A DNA stretch of 35,921 nt from Clostridia bacterium (GCA_017443295.1 JAFSNT010000038.1:1-35921), one strand, 5' to 3'. Shown: positions 16,170 through 24,226, counted from the stretch's first letter. Notes: generated from the letters alone by a model not told the origin. Program-made: numbers and translations.

Positions 16170-16964
16170 ATGAAAGTTTTTCTTTCCGCCGATATCGAAG
16201 GCACCACCGGCATCACCCTCTGGGACGAAACCACCAACGGCCATTCCCGCTACGCCTATTTCCAGCAGCAGATGACCCGGGAAGCCGCCGCCTGCCAGGG
16301 CGCGCTGGACGCGGGCTGCGATGAAATTCTGGTCAAGGACGCCCACGACAGCGCCTGCAACCTGATCCCCTCCCTGCTGCCGGAGGAAATTCGCATTTTC
16401 CGGGGCTGGGGCAGCGACATCATGAGCATGATGGCCGGGCTGGAAAAGGGCTACGACGGCGTGATGTTCACCGGCTACCATTCCGGCGCGGGCATGGACA
16501 CCAATCCCCTGTCCCACACCATGAACACGAAGAACAATTATGTAAAAATCAACGGCATGATCGCGCCGGAGCTGATGATCAACAGCCTGACGGCGGCTTA
16601 CTTGGGCGTGCCCGTGCGGCTGGTGACCGGGGACAAGGGCCTGTGCGACTGGATGAAGGCAATCAATCCCAACATTGAAACGGTGGCCGTCAGCGAGGGC
16701 CGGGGCCGGGGTTCCATTTCCATCCATCCCGACAAGGCGGTGCGCCTGATCCGGGAAGCGGCCTGCCGGGCCATGCAAAAGCCCGCCGCGGACTGCATGT
16801 TCCCCCTGCCCGCCCATTTCACGGTGGAAATCTCCTATAAGGACCATTTTCGGGCCAAATCCGCCGCCGCTTATCCCGGCGTGCGTCAAACCGGCCCCGC
16901 CGCCGTCGTCTTTGAAGCGGACGACTGGATGGACGCGCTGCGGGCGCTGGATTTCGTGCTGTGA
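16170..16964 (+). CDS. dppA: D-aminopeptidase DppA, M55 family
   Basis: DppA is a zinc-dependent, decameric, cytoplasmic enzyme that cleaves D-Ala-D-Ala and D-Ala-Gly-Gly type peptides. The start is ATG 16170 (GGATGGAGG upstream), giving 264 residues beginning MKVFLSADIEGTTGI. Expected zinc ligands are present: Asp8, Glu10, His59 (KDAHD), His104 (GYHSG) and Glu134, with catalytic His116 in SHTMN. The segments INGMIAPELMINSLTAAYLG and VSEGRGRGSISIHP complete the match. An in-frame extension back to 16020 lies in repeat element 6 and is not used. With the two upstream genes it forms a D-amino acid set. Confidence 0.93.
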   Translation: MKVFLSADIEGTTGITLWDETTNGHSRYAYFQQQMTREAAACQGALDAGCDEILVKDAHDSACNLIPSLLPEEIRIFRGWGSDIMSMMAGLEKGYDGVMFTGYHSGAGMDTNPLSHTMNTKNNYVKINGMIAPELMINSLTAAYLGVPVRLVTGDKGLCDWMKAINPNIETVAVSEGRGRGSISIHPDKAVRLIREAACRAMQKPAADCMFPLPAHFTVEISYKDHFRAKSAAAYPGVRQTGPAAVVFEADDWMDALRALDFVL

Positions 16965-17011
16965 TCCCGCGCGTTTCATGCATTTTTCTTGGAAAAATAT
17001 GCTGGAAACGG

Positions 17012-17040
17012 TTGTAATTGATCGCAATTTTTTGTATAAT
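17012..17040 (+). promoter_or_regulatory. Promoter of the coiled-coil foldase gene
   Basis: TTGTAA (17012-17017), a 17-bp spacer and a perfect TATAAT (17035-17040) lie 109 bp before ATG 17149. This places the hairpin at 17070-17100 inside the leader. Confidence 0.7.
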
Positions 17041-17069
17041 GGCAACGGTATAACAGCGTTAGGGAAATC

Positions 17070-17100
17070 AGCCGCTGGAAAATAAAAAAAGCGGCTTTTT
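17070..17100 (+). terminator. Terminator-like hairpin in the leader of the foldase gene
   Basis: A 7-bp stem AGCCGCT (17070-17076) / AGCGGCT (17090-17096), with a 13-nt A-rich loop, is followed by TTTTA. It lies downstream of the best promoter, so it may be an attenuator. It could also simply end transcripts coming from dppA. Confidence 0.65.
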
Positions 17101-17148
17101 ATCCTGTTCCGGAGATAACGGAAGAACGGAAAAGGGGGAACGTAACTG

Positions 17149-20100
17149 ATGAAGAAAAAATGGATGATCGTGATCCTGGCAGTGGTATGCATCGCGCTGG
17201 TAGCCTGCGGCGTACTGATCGGCACCCGCCTGCAGGCGGACCGTTCCGCGCCGGACACGCGTTCCTCCCCCGAAGGGGATATGCTGACAGCGGAAGAAAT
17301 GCAGCAGCAGATCGACGCGCTGCAAAAGGAACACCAGGCCCTGAACGAGGCGCTGACGCTCAGCGACCAGGAGCGGGCGAAGCTGCAGGAAGAGCTGCGC
17401 GACGCCAAATCCGCCCTGGAGGCCAGCACCCAGGAAAAAACGGCCTGGAAGGACGAAGCCGAAAAGCTGAACACCGAGCTGGCCGGCGCACAGGGCACCA
17501 TCCAGGCGCTGAACGCCACGCTGGATGAAAAGGCCGGCGACGCCGCGAAAATGGATCAGATGCAGGCGGACAACACCGCGCTGCAGGGCCGCATCGACGA
17601 AATGCAGACGGCGCTGAACGCGGCGAACCAGGAAAAGGACGCCCTGACCGCCCAGCTTGCGGAGCTGCAAACCGCGCTGGACGCGCAGCAGGCCCAGAAC
17701 GCCGATTATCAGACCCGCGCCGACAGCCTGACGCAAAGCCTGACCGCCGCCGTGGGTGAAAAGGACGCGCTGGCCCAGCGCATCGCCGCGCTGGAAGCGG
17801 ACATCGCCGCCGTGAACACCGCCCTGGAAAACGCCGGAAGCGAAAAGCAGGCGCTGGAGCAGCAAATCGCCGCCCTCACCGAGCAGGCCAACAGCCTGAA
17901 AGCGGACGCCCAGCAGGAAAAGGACAGCCTGACCGCCCAGATCGCGGAGCTGACCGCCGCCCAGGCGGAGCAGCAGACCCGGACGGAAGCCTATCAGGCC
18001 GAAGCCGCCGCCCTGAAAGCGAGCCTGGATCAGGCCGTGGCGGAAAAAGCGGCCCTGGATCAGCAGATCGCCGCCCTGCAGAGCAGCGCGGAGGCCGCCG
18101 CCGCCGCCCTGGAGCAGGCGAAAAACAATACCCGCGTCATGGAACAGCGGGTGATCGTCCTCACCCAGCAGGCCAAGAGCCTGAAAGCGGACGCCCAGCA
18201 GGAAAAGGACAGCCTGACCGCCCAGGTGGCGGAGCTGCAGGCCGCCCTGGAAAGCCAGACCGCCGGTCCCGACCGGGAAGCCCTGGAGGCCCAGATCGCG
18301 GCGCTCCAGGCGGAAGTGGATTCCGTGAACAGCGCGCTGGAGCAGACCAGCGCCAAAGCCCAGATGATGGAAAACCTGGTGGAGGAGCTCACCGGCAAGC
18401 TGGAGAGCGCCGAAGCGAACGTCCCCGCGGAGGACGCCAGCCAGACCGCGCTGGTGGATCAGCTGAAGGCTCTCCTGGCCGAGCAGCAGACCCAGACCGA
18501 GGGCTACGAAGCCCAGGCCGCCGCCCTGACGGAGCTTCTGGCCCAGGCCGGGCTGGATAAGACAGCGCTGGATACGCAGACCGCCGCTTTGGAAGCGGAT
18601 CTGGCCACCGTCAGCGCCGCGCTGGAAAATTCCAAAAACAATACCCGCGTCATGGAATCGCGGGTGATCCTGCTCACCAAGCAGCTGAACAGCGCCAAGG
18701 CGGACGCTCAGACGGAACGGGACAGCCTGAACCAGCAGCTGTCCGAGCTGCGCGCCGCTCTGGCCGAGCAGCAGACCCAGACCAACGTCTATCAGGCCGA
18801 AGCCCTGGCCCTGAAGGACAGCCTGGACGCCGCCCACCAGGAAAGCGAAGCCATGGCGGAACGGATCGCCGCCCTGGAAGCCAGCGTCGCTTCCCTGGAA
18901 AAGGCCCTGACCAATTCCAAAAACGCCACCACCGTGATGGAAAACCGCGTGATCGCCCTGACGCAGCAGCTGAACACCACCAAGGCGGAGGCTCAGCAGA
19001 CGCAGGAGACTCTGAACGGCCAGATCAGCGGCTTGCAGGCCGAGCTTGAAGCCTCCGGCCAGGAAAATGACAGCCTGCGGCAGGAAATCGCCGCTTTGCA
19101 GGCGGACGCCGAAGCCCTGCGGGGCGATCTGGCCCAGTCCCGGAACAATACCAAGATCATGGAAAACCGGGTCATTTCCCTGAACCAGGAGCTGAACGCC
19201 ACCAAGGCGGCCGCCCAGGAGGAACAGACCCGGCTGAACGGCCGGATCGGCGAACTGGAAACCACCCTCCAGGCCACCGAAGATTCCCTGACCGCGAAGC
19301 AGCAGGAAAACGAAGCCCTGACCGCTGAGCTGACCAGCACCAACGCCACCCTGGCGCAGACCCAGGAAAATCTGGCCACCACCAGCGCCACCCTGGCCGA
19401 AACTCAGGATACCTTAGCCAGTACCAGCGCTACCTTGGCTCAGACCCAGGACACCCTGGCCACCACCAGCGCTACTCTGGCGCAAACCCAGGATACTTTG
19501 GCACAGACCCAGGATATCTTAGCCACCACCAGCGCTACCCTGGCGGAAACCCAGGACGCCCTGGCCGACGAAGAGGATCGCAATTCCATGCTGCTGGGCC
19601 AGCTGGAAAACCTGGCCGTTTCCGTGCAGACCCCAAGCTCCTTCCAGCTGGTGGACACTGAGGCCGGCGAAGGCGATCAGCTCAGCACCCTGCTGAACCA
19701 GTATTTGGGCCTGGAAACGCTGGCTGACACTTCCGTTCGCCGCCAGGGCATGCTGCCCGAAGCGGCCCAGGAAGAAGATACTTCCGAAACCGTCCTCTCC
19801 GTGAACGGCGAAGCCGTGTCCCGCGCCAAGGTGGAGCGCGCCGTGGAAACCTCCCTGCTGCTGCGCAAGCACCTGCTGGAGCAGCATCCCGAATGGGAAG
19901 GCCAGCCCTCCCTGTCCCTGGACCGCACCGTGGCCGCCCGGCAGGTCATCACCCAAATGGCCGAAAACCTGGCGCTGTGGCAGAAGGCCCAGTCCCTGGG
20001 GCTGGACGTGATGACCGACGCGGAACGGCAGGACATGCTGGATCAGGCCATTGAAATGCAGGCCGTCACCGGTTATTCCGCCGAAGAGCTGCTGCCCTCC

Positions 20101-20922
20101 CTGCTGGTCGCCCAGACCCAGGAAAAGCTGCGGGATTGGGCCGCCCAGGACGTGACCGTGACCGACGAAGAATTCCTTAAAGAGCTGCGCGACAGGAAAA
20201 CCGCCACCCAGGCCCTGTATGAAAGCGATCCCGACGCGTTCTGTCAGCTGATCGAATCGGGCGAAGGCTATTATCACTATCCCACCGCCTTCCGCCGCAT
20301 CAAGCAGATCTTCCTGCCCTCGGACGCCAAAACCTATGAACAGCTGAAATCCGATCTGACGGATGCCACCAAGCGCGTGAGCGAGCTGGAATACGCCATC
20401 TTCCAGGGCGGCACCCTCGACGAACTGAACCAGCTGCGGCAGAAGCGGGACACAATGAAGGAAAAGCTGGCCGCCCTGCAGGCCCAGTGGGACGCCACGG
20501 CGGCCCAGTCCGAGCAGACCATGCAGCAGGCGCAGGAGACCGTCGCCGATATCTACGCCCGGCTGAAGGCGGGCGAGAGCTTTGACGCCCTGGTCTCCGA
20601 ATACAGCCAGGATGCGGAAATGCCGGAAGGCGGCTATGTGGTGGGCGACGGAAGAAAGACGCCCTTCCGCGAATTTGTGGTTCGGGCCCTGAACCTGCCG
20701 CGGGAAGGCTCCGTGACCAAGCTCATCCTGGCCGACGACGGCTACCACATCCTGTACTTCGCCCAGGACCTTGCCAACGACTGGAATTCCCTGCGGGACA
20801 ACAAGGTGGCCCTGTGGGCCGAAATGCTGGCCGAAAAGCGCCAGCAGGCGGCGGACGAAGCCCTCGCCCAGTGGATCGACGAAGCGGACGTCCAGGTGGC
20901 TCCCTCCCTGGTCAGCTTCTGA
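17149..20922 (+). CDS. Giant coiled-coil lipoprotein with C-terminal PrsA/SurA-like parvulin foldase
   Basis: The 1257-residue protein has an N-terminal lipoprotein-type signal (MKKKWMIVILAVVCIALVAC, lipobox LVAC). About 800 residues of Ala/Gln/Leu/Glu-rich coiled coil follow, with internally repeated segments N-N-T-x-V-M-E-x-R-V-I-x-L (codons near 18121, 18634, 18919 and 19141) and a 14-residue tandem repeat of the TLAQTQDTLATTSA type at about 19345-19567. The last 390 residues start with SVNGEAVSRAKVERAVE (SurA_N/PrsA-like chaperone part) and end with a PpiC/parvulin-like unit (LKAGESFDALVSEYSQD, GGYVVGDGRKTPF, ILADDGYHILYFAQD). It probably folds exported proteins at the membrane, the coil acting as a stalk or spacer (inference). 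Ordinary PrsA is about 300 residues. Confidence 0.85.
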   Translation: MKKKWMIVILAVVCIALVACGVLIGTRLQADRSAPDTRSSPEGDMLTAEEMQQQIDALQKEHQALNEALTLSDQERAKLQEELRDAKSALEASTQEKTAWKDEAEKLNTELAGAQGTIQALNATLDEKAGDAAKMDQMQADNTALQGRIDEMQTALNAANQEKDALTAQLAELQTALDAQQAQNADYQTRADSLTQSLTAAVGEKDALAQRIAALEADIAAVNTALENAGSEKQALEQQIAALTEQANSLKADAQQEKDSLTAQIAELTAAQAEQQTRTEAYQAEAAALKASLDQAVAEKAALDQQIAALQSSAEAAAAALEQAKNNTRVMEQRVIVLTQQAKSLKADAQQEKDSLTAQVAELQAALESQTAGPDREALEAQIAALQAEVDSVNSALEQTSAKAQMMENLVEELTGKLESAEANVPAEDASQTALVDQLKALLAEQQTQTEGYEAQAAALTELLAQAGLDKTALDTQTAALEADLATVSAALENSKNNTRVMESRVILLTKQLNSAKADAQTERDSLNQQLSELRAALAEQQTQTNVYQAEALALKDSLDAAHQESEAMAERIAALEASVASLEKALTNSKNATTVMENRVIALTQQLNTTKAEAQQTQETLNGQISGLQAELEASGQENDSLRQEIAALQADAEALRGDLAQSRNNTKIMENRVISLNQELNATKAAAQEEQTRLNGRIGELETTLQATEDSLTAKQQENEALTAELTSTNATLAQTQENLATTSATLAETQDTLASTSATLAQTQDTLATTSATLAQTQDTLAQTQDILATTSATLAETQDALADEEDRNSMLLGQLENLAVSVQTPSSFQLVDTEAGEGDQLSTLLNQYLGLETLADTSVRRQGMLPEAAQEEDTSETVLSVNGEAVSRAKVERAVETSLLLRKHLLEQHPEWEGQPSLSLDRTVAARQVITQMAENLALWQKAQSLGLDVMTDAERQDMLDQAIEMQAVTGYSAEELLPSLLVAQTQEKLRDWAAQDVTVTDEEFLKELRDRKTATQALYESDPDAFCQLIESGEGYYHYPTAFRRIKQIFLPSDAKTYEQLKSDLTDATKRVSELEYAIFQGGTLDELNQLRQKRDTMKEKLAALQAQWDATAAQSEQTMQQAQETVADIYARLKAGESFDALVSEYSQDAEMPEGGYVVGDGRKTPFREFVVRALNLPREGSVTKLILADDGYHILYFAQDLANDWNSLRDNKVALWAEMLAEKRQQAADEALAQWIDEADVQVAPSLVSF

Positions 20923-20940
20923 TATTTCCAACGCAATCGA

Positions 20941-20969
20941 GGCTCCGGAGTTCTCTCCGGGGCCTTTTT
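20941..20969 (+). terminator. Intrinsic terminator after the foldase gene
   Basis: A 10-bp stem (20941-20950 with 20955-20964, one G-T pair) with loop TTCT is followed by TTTTT, 18 bp after the stop. Confidence 0.9.
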
Positions 20970-21034
20970 GTTACGGTAATTTCCGAAAAATCGTATTTTT
21001 TCGTCAAATTTGTGTAGAATTTATTGCGAAAGGC

Positions 21035-21064
21035 TTGATTTTTAACGTCATTTTCGTGTAAAAT
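21035..21064 (+). promoter_or_regulatory. Promoter of the two-component operon
   Basis: TTGATT (21035-21040), an 18-bp spacer and TAAAAT (21059-21064) lie 59 bp before the regulator start. A CAGGCA...TGCCTG inverted repeat with an internal AAAGCTTT (about 21075-21098) follows in the leader and could be an operator or hairpin. Confidence 0.65.
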
Positions 21065-21122
21065 AAGCGTATACAGGCAGAAAGCTTTTTTTGCCTGCAA
21101 TGTGCCGGGAAGGATGAAAGAT

Positions 21123-21815
21123 ATGGCCAAGCGCATTCTTTTGGTGGACGACGAACCGCTGATTCTCAAGGGCCTGCGTTTTACCCTGGAGCAGGAAGGA
21201 TATGAAATTCTCACCGCGGCGGATGGCGAAGAAGCCCTGCAGGTGTTTTTTGATCAGCCCGTGGATCTGGTGCTGCTGGACGTGATGCTGCCCAAGCTGG
21301 ACGGCATTCAGGTGTGCCAGCGCATCCGGGAAAGCAGCAACGTGCCCATTTTGATGCTCACCGCCAAGGGCGAGGATATGGATAAAATTTTGGGTCTGGA
21401 ATACGGGGCCGACGATTATATGACCAAGCCCTTCAATATTCTGGAGGTCAAGGCGCGCATCAAAACCGTGCTGCGCCGCGCCGCCCAGCCCGCCGTCAAC
21501 GAGGAAAAGAAGATCATCCGCGTCCACGATATGGAAGTGAACATCGTCAATCGCTCCGTGACCCTGGGCGGCAAGGAAATCCGCCTGACCGCCAAGGAAT
21601 TTGACCTGCTGCAATTGTTTATCACCAACCGCGGCAAGGTGTTCAGCCGGGAAACCATGCTGGAAACGGTGTGGAAGTACGATTATATGGGCGACGCCCG
21701 CACGGTGGACGTACATATCCGCCGCCTGCGCGAAAAGATCGAGCGCAACACCGCCCAGCCGGAGTTCATCTTCACCAAGTGGGGAGTGGGCTACTATTTC
21801 ACCGACAAGGATTAA
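21123..21815 (+). CDS. OmpR/PhoB-family response regulator
   Basis: A 230-residue regulator. The receiver domain has Asp9-Asp10, phospho-acceptor Asp53 (LLDVMLPKLDG), Thr80 and Lys102 (TKPF). The C-terminal winged helix has LTAKEFDLLQLFITNRGKVFSRETMLE, RTVDVHIRRLREKIE and TKWGVGYYF. I start at ATG 21123 because GGAAGG lies 9 bp upstream and the domain begins MAKRILLVDDEP; a GTG at 21102 would add seven unneeded residues. The kinase gene follows without a gap. The pair resembles PhoP/PhoR, WalR/WalK or ResD/ResE systems; the signal cannot be told. Confidence 0.95.
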   Translation: MAKRILLVDDEPLILKGLRFTLEQEGYEILTAADGEEALQVFFDQPVDLVLLDVMLPKLDGIQVCQRIRESSNVPILMLTAKGEDMDKILGLEYGADDYMTKPFNILEVKARIKTVLRRAAQPAVNEEKKIIRVHDMEVNIVNRSVTLGGKEIRLTAKEFDLLQLFITNRGKVFSRETMLETVWKYDYMGDARTVDVHIRRLREKIERNTAQPEFIFTKWGVGYYFTDKD

Positions 21816-23271
21816 AAATCCCTTCGCCAGCATCCGCTGGCAGATCTTGCTCGCCTTCCTGCTGATCGTGGGCCTGAGCTTTTACGTCATGGCCAGCTAC
21901 ATCGGCAGCATGGTGAGCGATTCGCTGTTTCAGCAGCGCATCCGGTCGGACCGGGCCAGCCTGGAAACCCTGGCCGTCCGCATCGCCCCGCTGCTGGCCC
22001 GCAGCGACGCCCCCGCGCTCCAATCCCAATTGCTCGCCGCCGGCGGGGAAATGGGGGGGCGCGTTTTGCTGTTGGATCAAAACGGCAAGGTGCAGCTGGA
22101 CAGCTACGGGGAAATGCAGGGCGCGCGCCTGGAATACCCGGAAATCGCCACCATTTTGGTACGGGGCCAGAGCGCCGATTACGGCGTACACGAGCTGGAC
22201 AAGGGCGAAGCCCTGGACACCGGCCACCTGCTCTTCGCCCGCCGCACCACCGGCTCCTGGGTGGGTTACTGCACCGCCGGGGTGGTGTACGCTTCGGACA
22301 TCATCGGCGTGCTGCTGCTGGTGAGTCCGGTGCAGGAGATCATGCAGAACCTGTACCAGCTCCAGGATCAGATGATCCTGATTTTCGTGCTTATCGCCGC
22401 GGCGGCCCTGCTGTGTTCCTGGATCTTTTCACGGGTGATCACCCGGCCCATCGCCGGGCTGAACCGAGGCATCCAGCGCATGAGCAAGGGCGACTTTTCC
22501 AGCCGGGTGAAAATTCGCGGTTCCGGCGAAATGAAGCAGCTGGCCCGGGCCTTCAATTCCATGAGCGAAAAGCTGGAGACCCTGGATCAGAGCCGCAATC
22601 AGTTCGTATCCAACGCCAGCCACGAGCTGAAAACCCCCCTGGCCACCATGAAGATCATGATCGAATCCCTGATCTATCAGCCGGATATGGACAAGGACCT
22701 GCGCACCGAATTCATGACGGACATCAACAACGAAATCGACCGGCTGTCCGCCATCGTGTCCGACCTGCTGACCCTGGTGCAGATGGATTCCCAGAACGTG
22801 AAGCTGACCCGGGAGAACCTGTCCATCGCCCAGCTCATCAAAGAGAACGCCCACCGCCTCCAGCCCATCGCCGAGCAGAAGGGCCAGAAGATCCTGCTCA
22901 CCCTGTCCGATCCCTGCGATATTTACGCCGACAAATCCAAGCTGAACCAGGTCATCTATAACCTGATGGAAAACGCCGTCAAATACACCCAGAACGGCGG
23001 CGTGGTCCGGGTGGCCCTCCAGCGCCAGGGCCGGGACGCCCGCTTCACCGTGTCCGACAACGGCCCCGGCATCCCCAAAGAACACCTGCCCCACATCTTC
23101 GACCGCTTTTACCGCGTAGACAAGGCCCGCAGCCGCGAAAAGGGCGGCACGGGCCTGGGCCTGAGCATTGTGCATCAGCTGGTGCTGCTCCACGGCGGCG
23201 CTATCAGCGTGGAAAGCGAGGAAGGCAAGGGCGCTACGTTTATCGTGGAACTGCCGCTGCATCAGGGGTGA
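21811..23271 (+). CDS. Sensor histidine kinase, probable ATT start
   Basis: A 486-residue membrane kinase. It has TM1 (IRWQILLAFLLIVGLSFYVM), an extracytoplasmic domain of about 150 residues, TM2 (LIFVLIAAAALLCSWIF), HAMP (RPIAGLNRGIQRMSKGDFSSR), HisKA with His271 in NASHELKTPLATMK, and an ATPase domain with LMENAVKYT, DNGPGIP, FDRFYRV and GGTGLGLSIV. No ATG or GTG starts the frame near the regulator stop. ATT at 21811 overlaps that TAA stop and would give (M)KNPFASIRWQ, a natural kinase N-terminus; a TTG at 21847 is the alternative but cuts into TM1. The exact start is uncertain. Confidence 0.9.
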   Translation: MKNPFASIRWQILLAFLLIVGLSFYVMASYIGSMVSDSLFQQRIRSDRASLETLAVRIAPLLARSDAPALQSQLLAAGGEMGGRVLLLDQNGKVQLDSYGEMQGARLEYPEIATILVRGQSADYGVHELDKGEALDTGHLLFARRTTGSWVGYCTAGVVYASDIIGVLLLVSPVQEIMQNLYQLQDQMILIFVLIAAAALLCSWIFSRVITRPIAGLNRGIQRMSKGDFSSRVKIRGSGEMKQLARAFNSMSEKLETLDQSRNQFVSNASHELKTPLATMKIMIESLIYQPDMDKDLRTEFMTDINNEIDRLSAIVSDLLTLVQMDSQNVKLTRENLSIAQLIKENAHRLQPIAEQKGQKILLTLSDPCDIYADKSKLNQVIYNLMENAVKYTQNGGVVRVALQRQGRDARFTVSDNGPGIPKEHLPHIFDRFYRVDKARSREKGGTGLGLSIVHQLVLLHGGAISVESEEGKGATFIVELPLHQG

Positions 23272-23286
23272 TTCGGTTCGTATTCT

Positions 23287-23440
23287 AAAGGACACTTTAA
23301 GTCATTAAGGTAGGAAGTAGGAGGTAGGAGGTAGGAAGTATATATAGTCCACAAAAAGGACGGGAGCATGCATCTTGATGAACAAGATAAAACCTCCTAC
23401 CTCCTACCTCCTACTTCCTACCTGATTTAAAGTGTTCTTT
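23287..23440. repeat. Heptad-arm palindromic element 7 (GTAGGAG type, complete)
   Basis: The outer inverted repeat is AAAGGACACTTTAA (23287-23300) with TTAAAGTGTTCTTT (23427-23440), one mismatch. The arms of GTAGGAA/GTAGGAG heptads (23309-23339) pair over 31 bp with 23392-23422, with one mismatch. The core begins ATATATAGTC and ends AGATAAAA. It separates two convergent genes, and its right end includes the stop codon of the Nudix gene. Confidence 0.88.
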
Positions 23441-23852
23441 TCGCTTCCTCAAACAGCACAGGCGTGACAAACGGATACGTCAGATTCTTCGGCAGAGCGT
23501 CGAACGCTTCGATCCTGCTCATTTCGCTGGGCGGCAGCTCCCCCATCGCATGGATCACGGCGGCGTACACCCGACCGTTGGAGGAGCCTTCCGAATCATA
23601 GGCAAAATAATCGCATACGGGAATCAGCTTAGCGTCACGCACGCCGCTTTCTTCATACAGCTCACGCCGGGCCGCCTGCTCCGGCGTTTCATTTTCTTCG
23701 ATGTGCCCGCCCTGGGTCTCCCAGGACTGATGCCCGCTGTGGTAGCTCAACAGATATTTGTTTTGATAAAACGAACAGACCACCACGAACCGGAGCGGCG
23801 CGAGGGTGCCGAAGGGATGTATTTCGCATCTCAGCTCACGGTGCCCGGTCAT
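23427..23852 (-). CDS. Nudix hydrolase
   Basis: Nudix enzymes hydrolyse nucleoside diphosphates linked to another group. The 141-residue protein from ATG 23852 has the Nudix box GGHIEENETPEQAARRELYEESGV, complete for GX5EX7REUXEEXGU. The substrate cannot be predicted. The start overlaps the RidA stop (ATGA, 4 bp), showing coupling within the minus-strand operon. The final residues KRTL and the TAA lie in the terminal repeat of element 7. An upstream in-frame extension to 24008 overlaps RidA and is rejected. Confidence 0.9.
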   Translation of the reverse strand: MTGHRELRCEIHPFGTLAPLRFVVVCSFYQNKYLLSYHSGHQSWETQGGHIEENETPEQAARRELYEESGVRDAKLIPVCDYFAYDSEGSSNGRVYAAVIHAMGELPPSEMSRIEAFDALPKNLTYPFVTPVLFEEAKRTL

Positions 23853-24226
23853 TCCGTTTTTCCTCCCCCATACGCCACCGCGTCGGCCTGGAACAGCAGG
23901 CCGTTTTCGCCGCCCACGTGGGCGAAATTGGTCTGGATGGATTTGCGGGCGGGGTAATGGCCGTGGAAGCGCTCCTTGATCACCTTTTCCATAACGGGAA
24001 TGTTCCACACATCCCGGAACAGGCAGTCCATCTGCACCACGTTTTCCAGGGTCAGGCCCACCAGCGCCAGCCGCTGTTCCATGTGGTCAAAGGCCCCGTT
24101 GATCTGCTGCTCGATGGTGCCGCCGATATTGCCCACGCAGTAGGATAAATAATAAAAATCCCCCGCCTTCACGATGCCCGCGTGGGCCCATTCCTCATTT
24201 ACGTCGTAATGCTCGATGTCAGCCAT
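23849..24226 (-). CDS. RidA/YjgF-family protein
   Basis: RidA proteins hydrolyse reactive enamine/imine intermediates released by PLP enzymes; other members have different roles. The 125-residue length, GTIEQQINGAFDHMEQRLALVG, the VVQMDCLFRDV strand and the conserved substrate-binding Arg (Arg94 in ARKSIQ) support the family. The C-terminal FQADAVAYG lacks the Glu usual in archetypal RidA (VEIEAIA), so deaminase activity is uncertain. It overlaps the hydrolase gene upstream by 8 bp and the Nudix gene downstream by 4 bp. Confidence 0.88.
   Translation of the reverse strand: MADIEHYDVNEEWAHAGIVKAGDFYYLSYCVGNIGGTIEQQINGAFDHMEQRLALVGLTLENVVQMDCLFRDVWNIPVMEKVIKERFHGHYPARKSIQTNFAHVGGENGLLFQADAVAYGGGKTE

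Noticed and set aside
19519..20931. 470-residue minus-strand ORF opposite the foldase gene
   Set aside because: Gly/Val/His-rich shadow of the coding strand with no family resemblance.
6321..23440. Heptad tracts as CRISPR arrays
   Set aside because: Repeat units are 7 bp without spacers, arms are inverted, and no cas genes are present.
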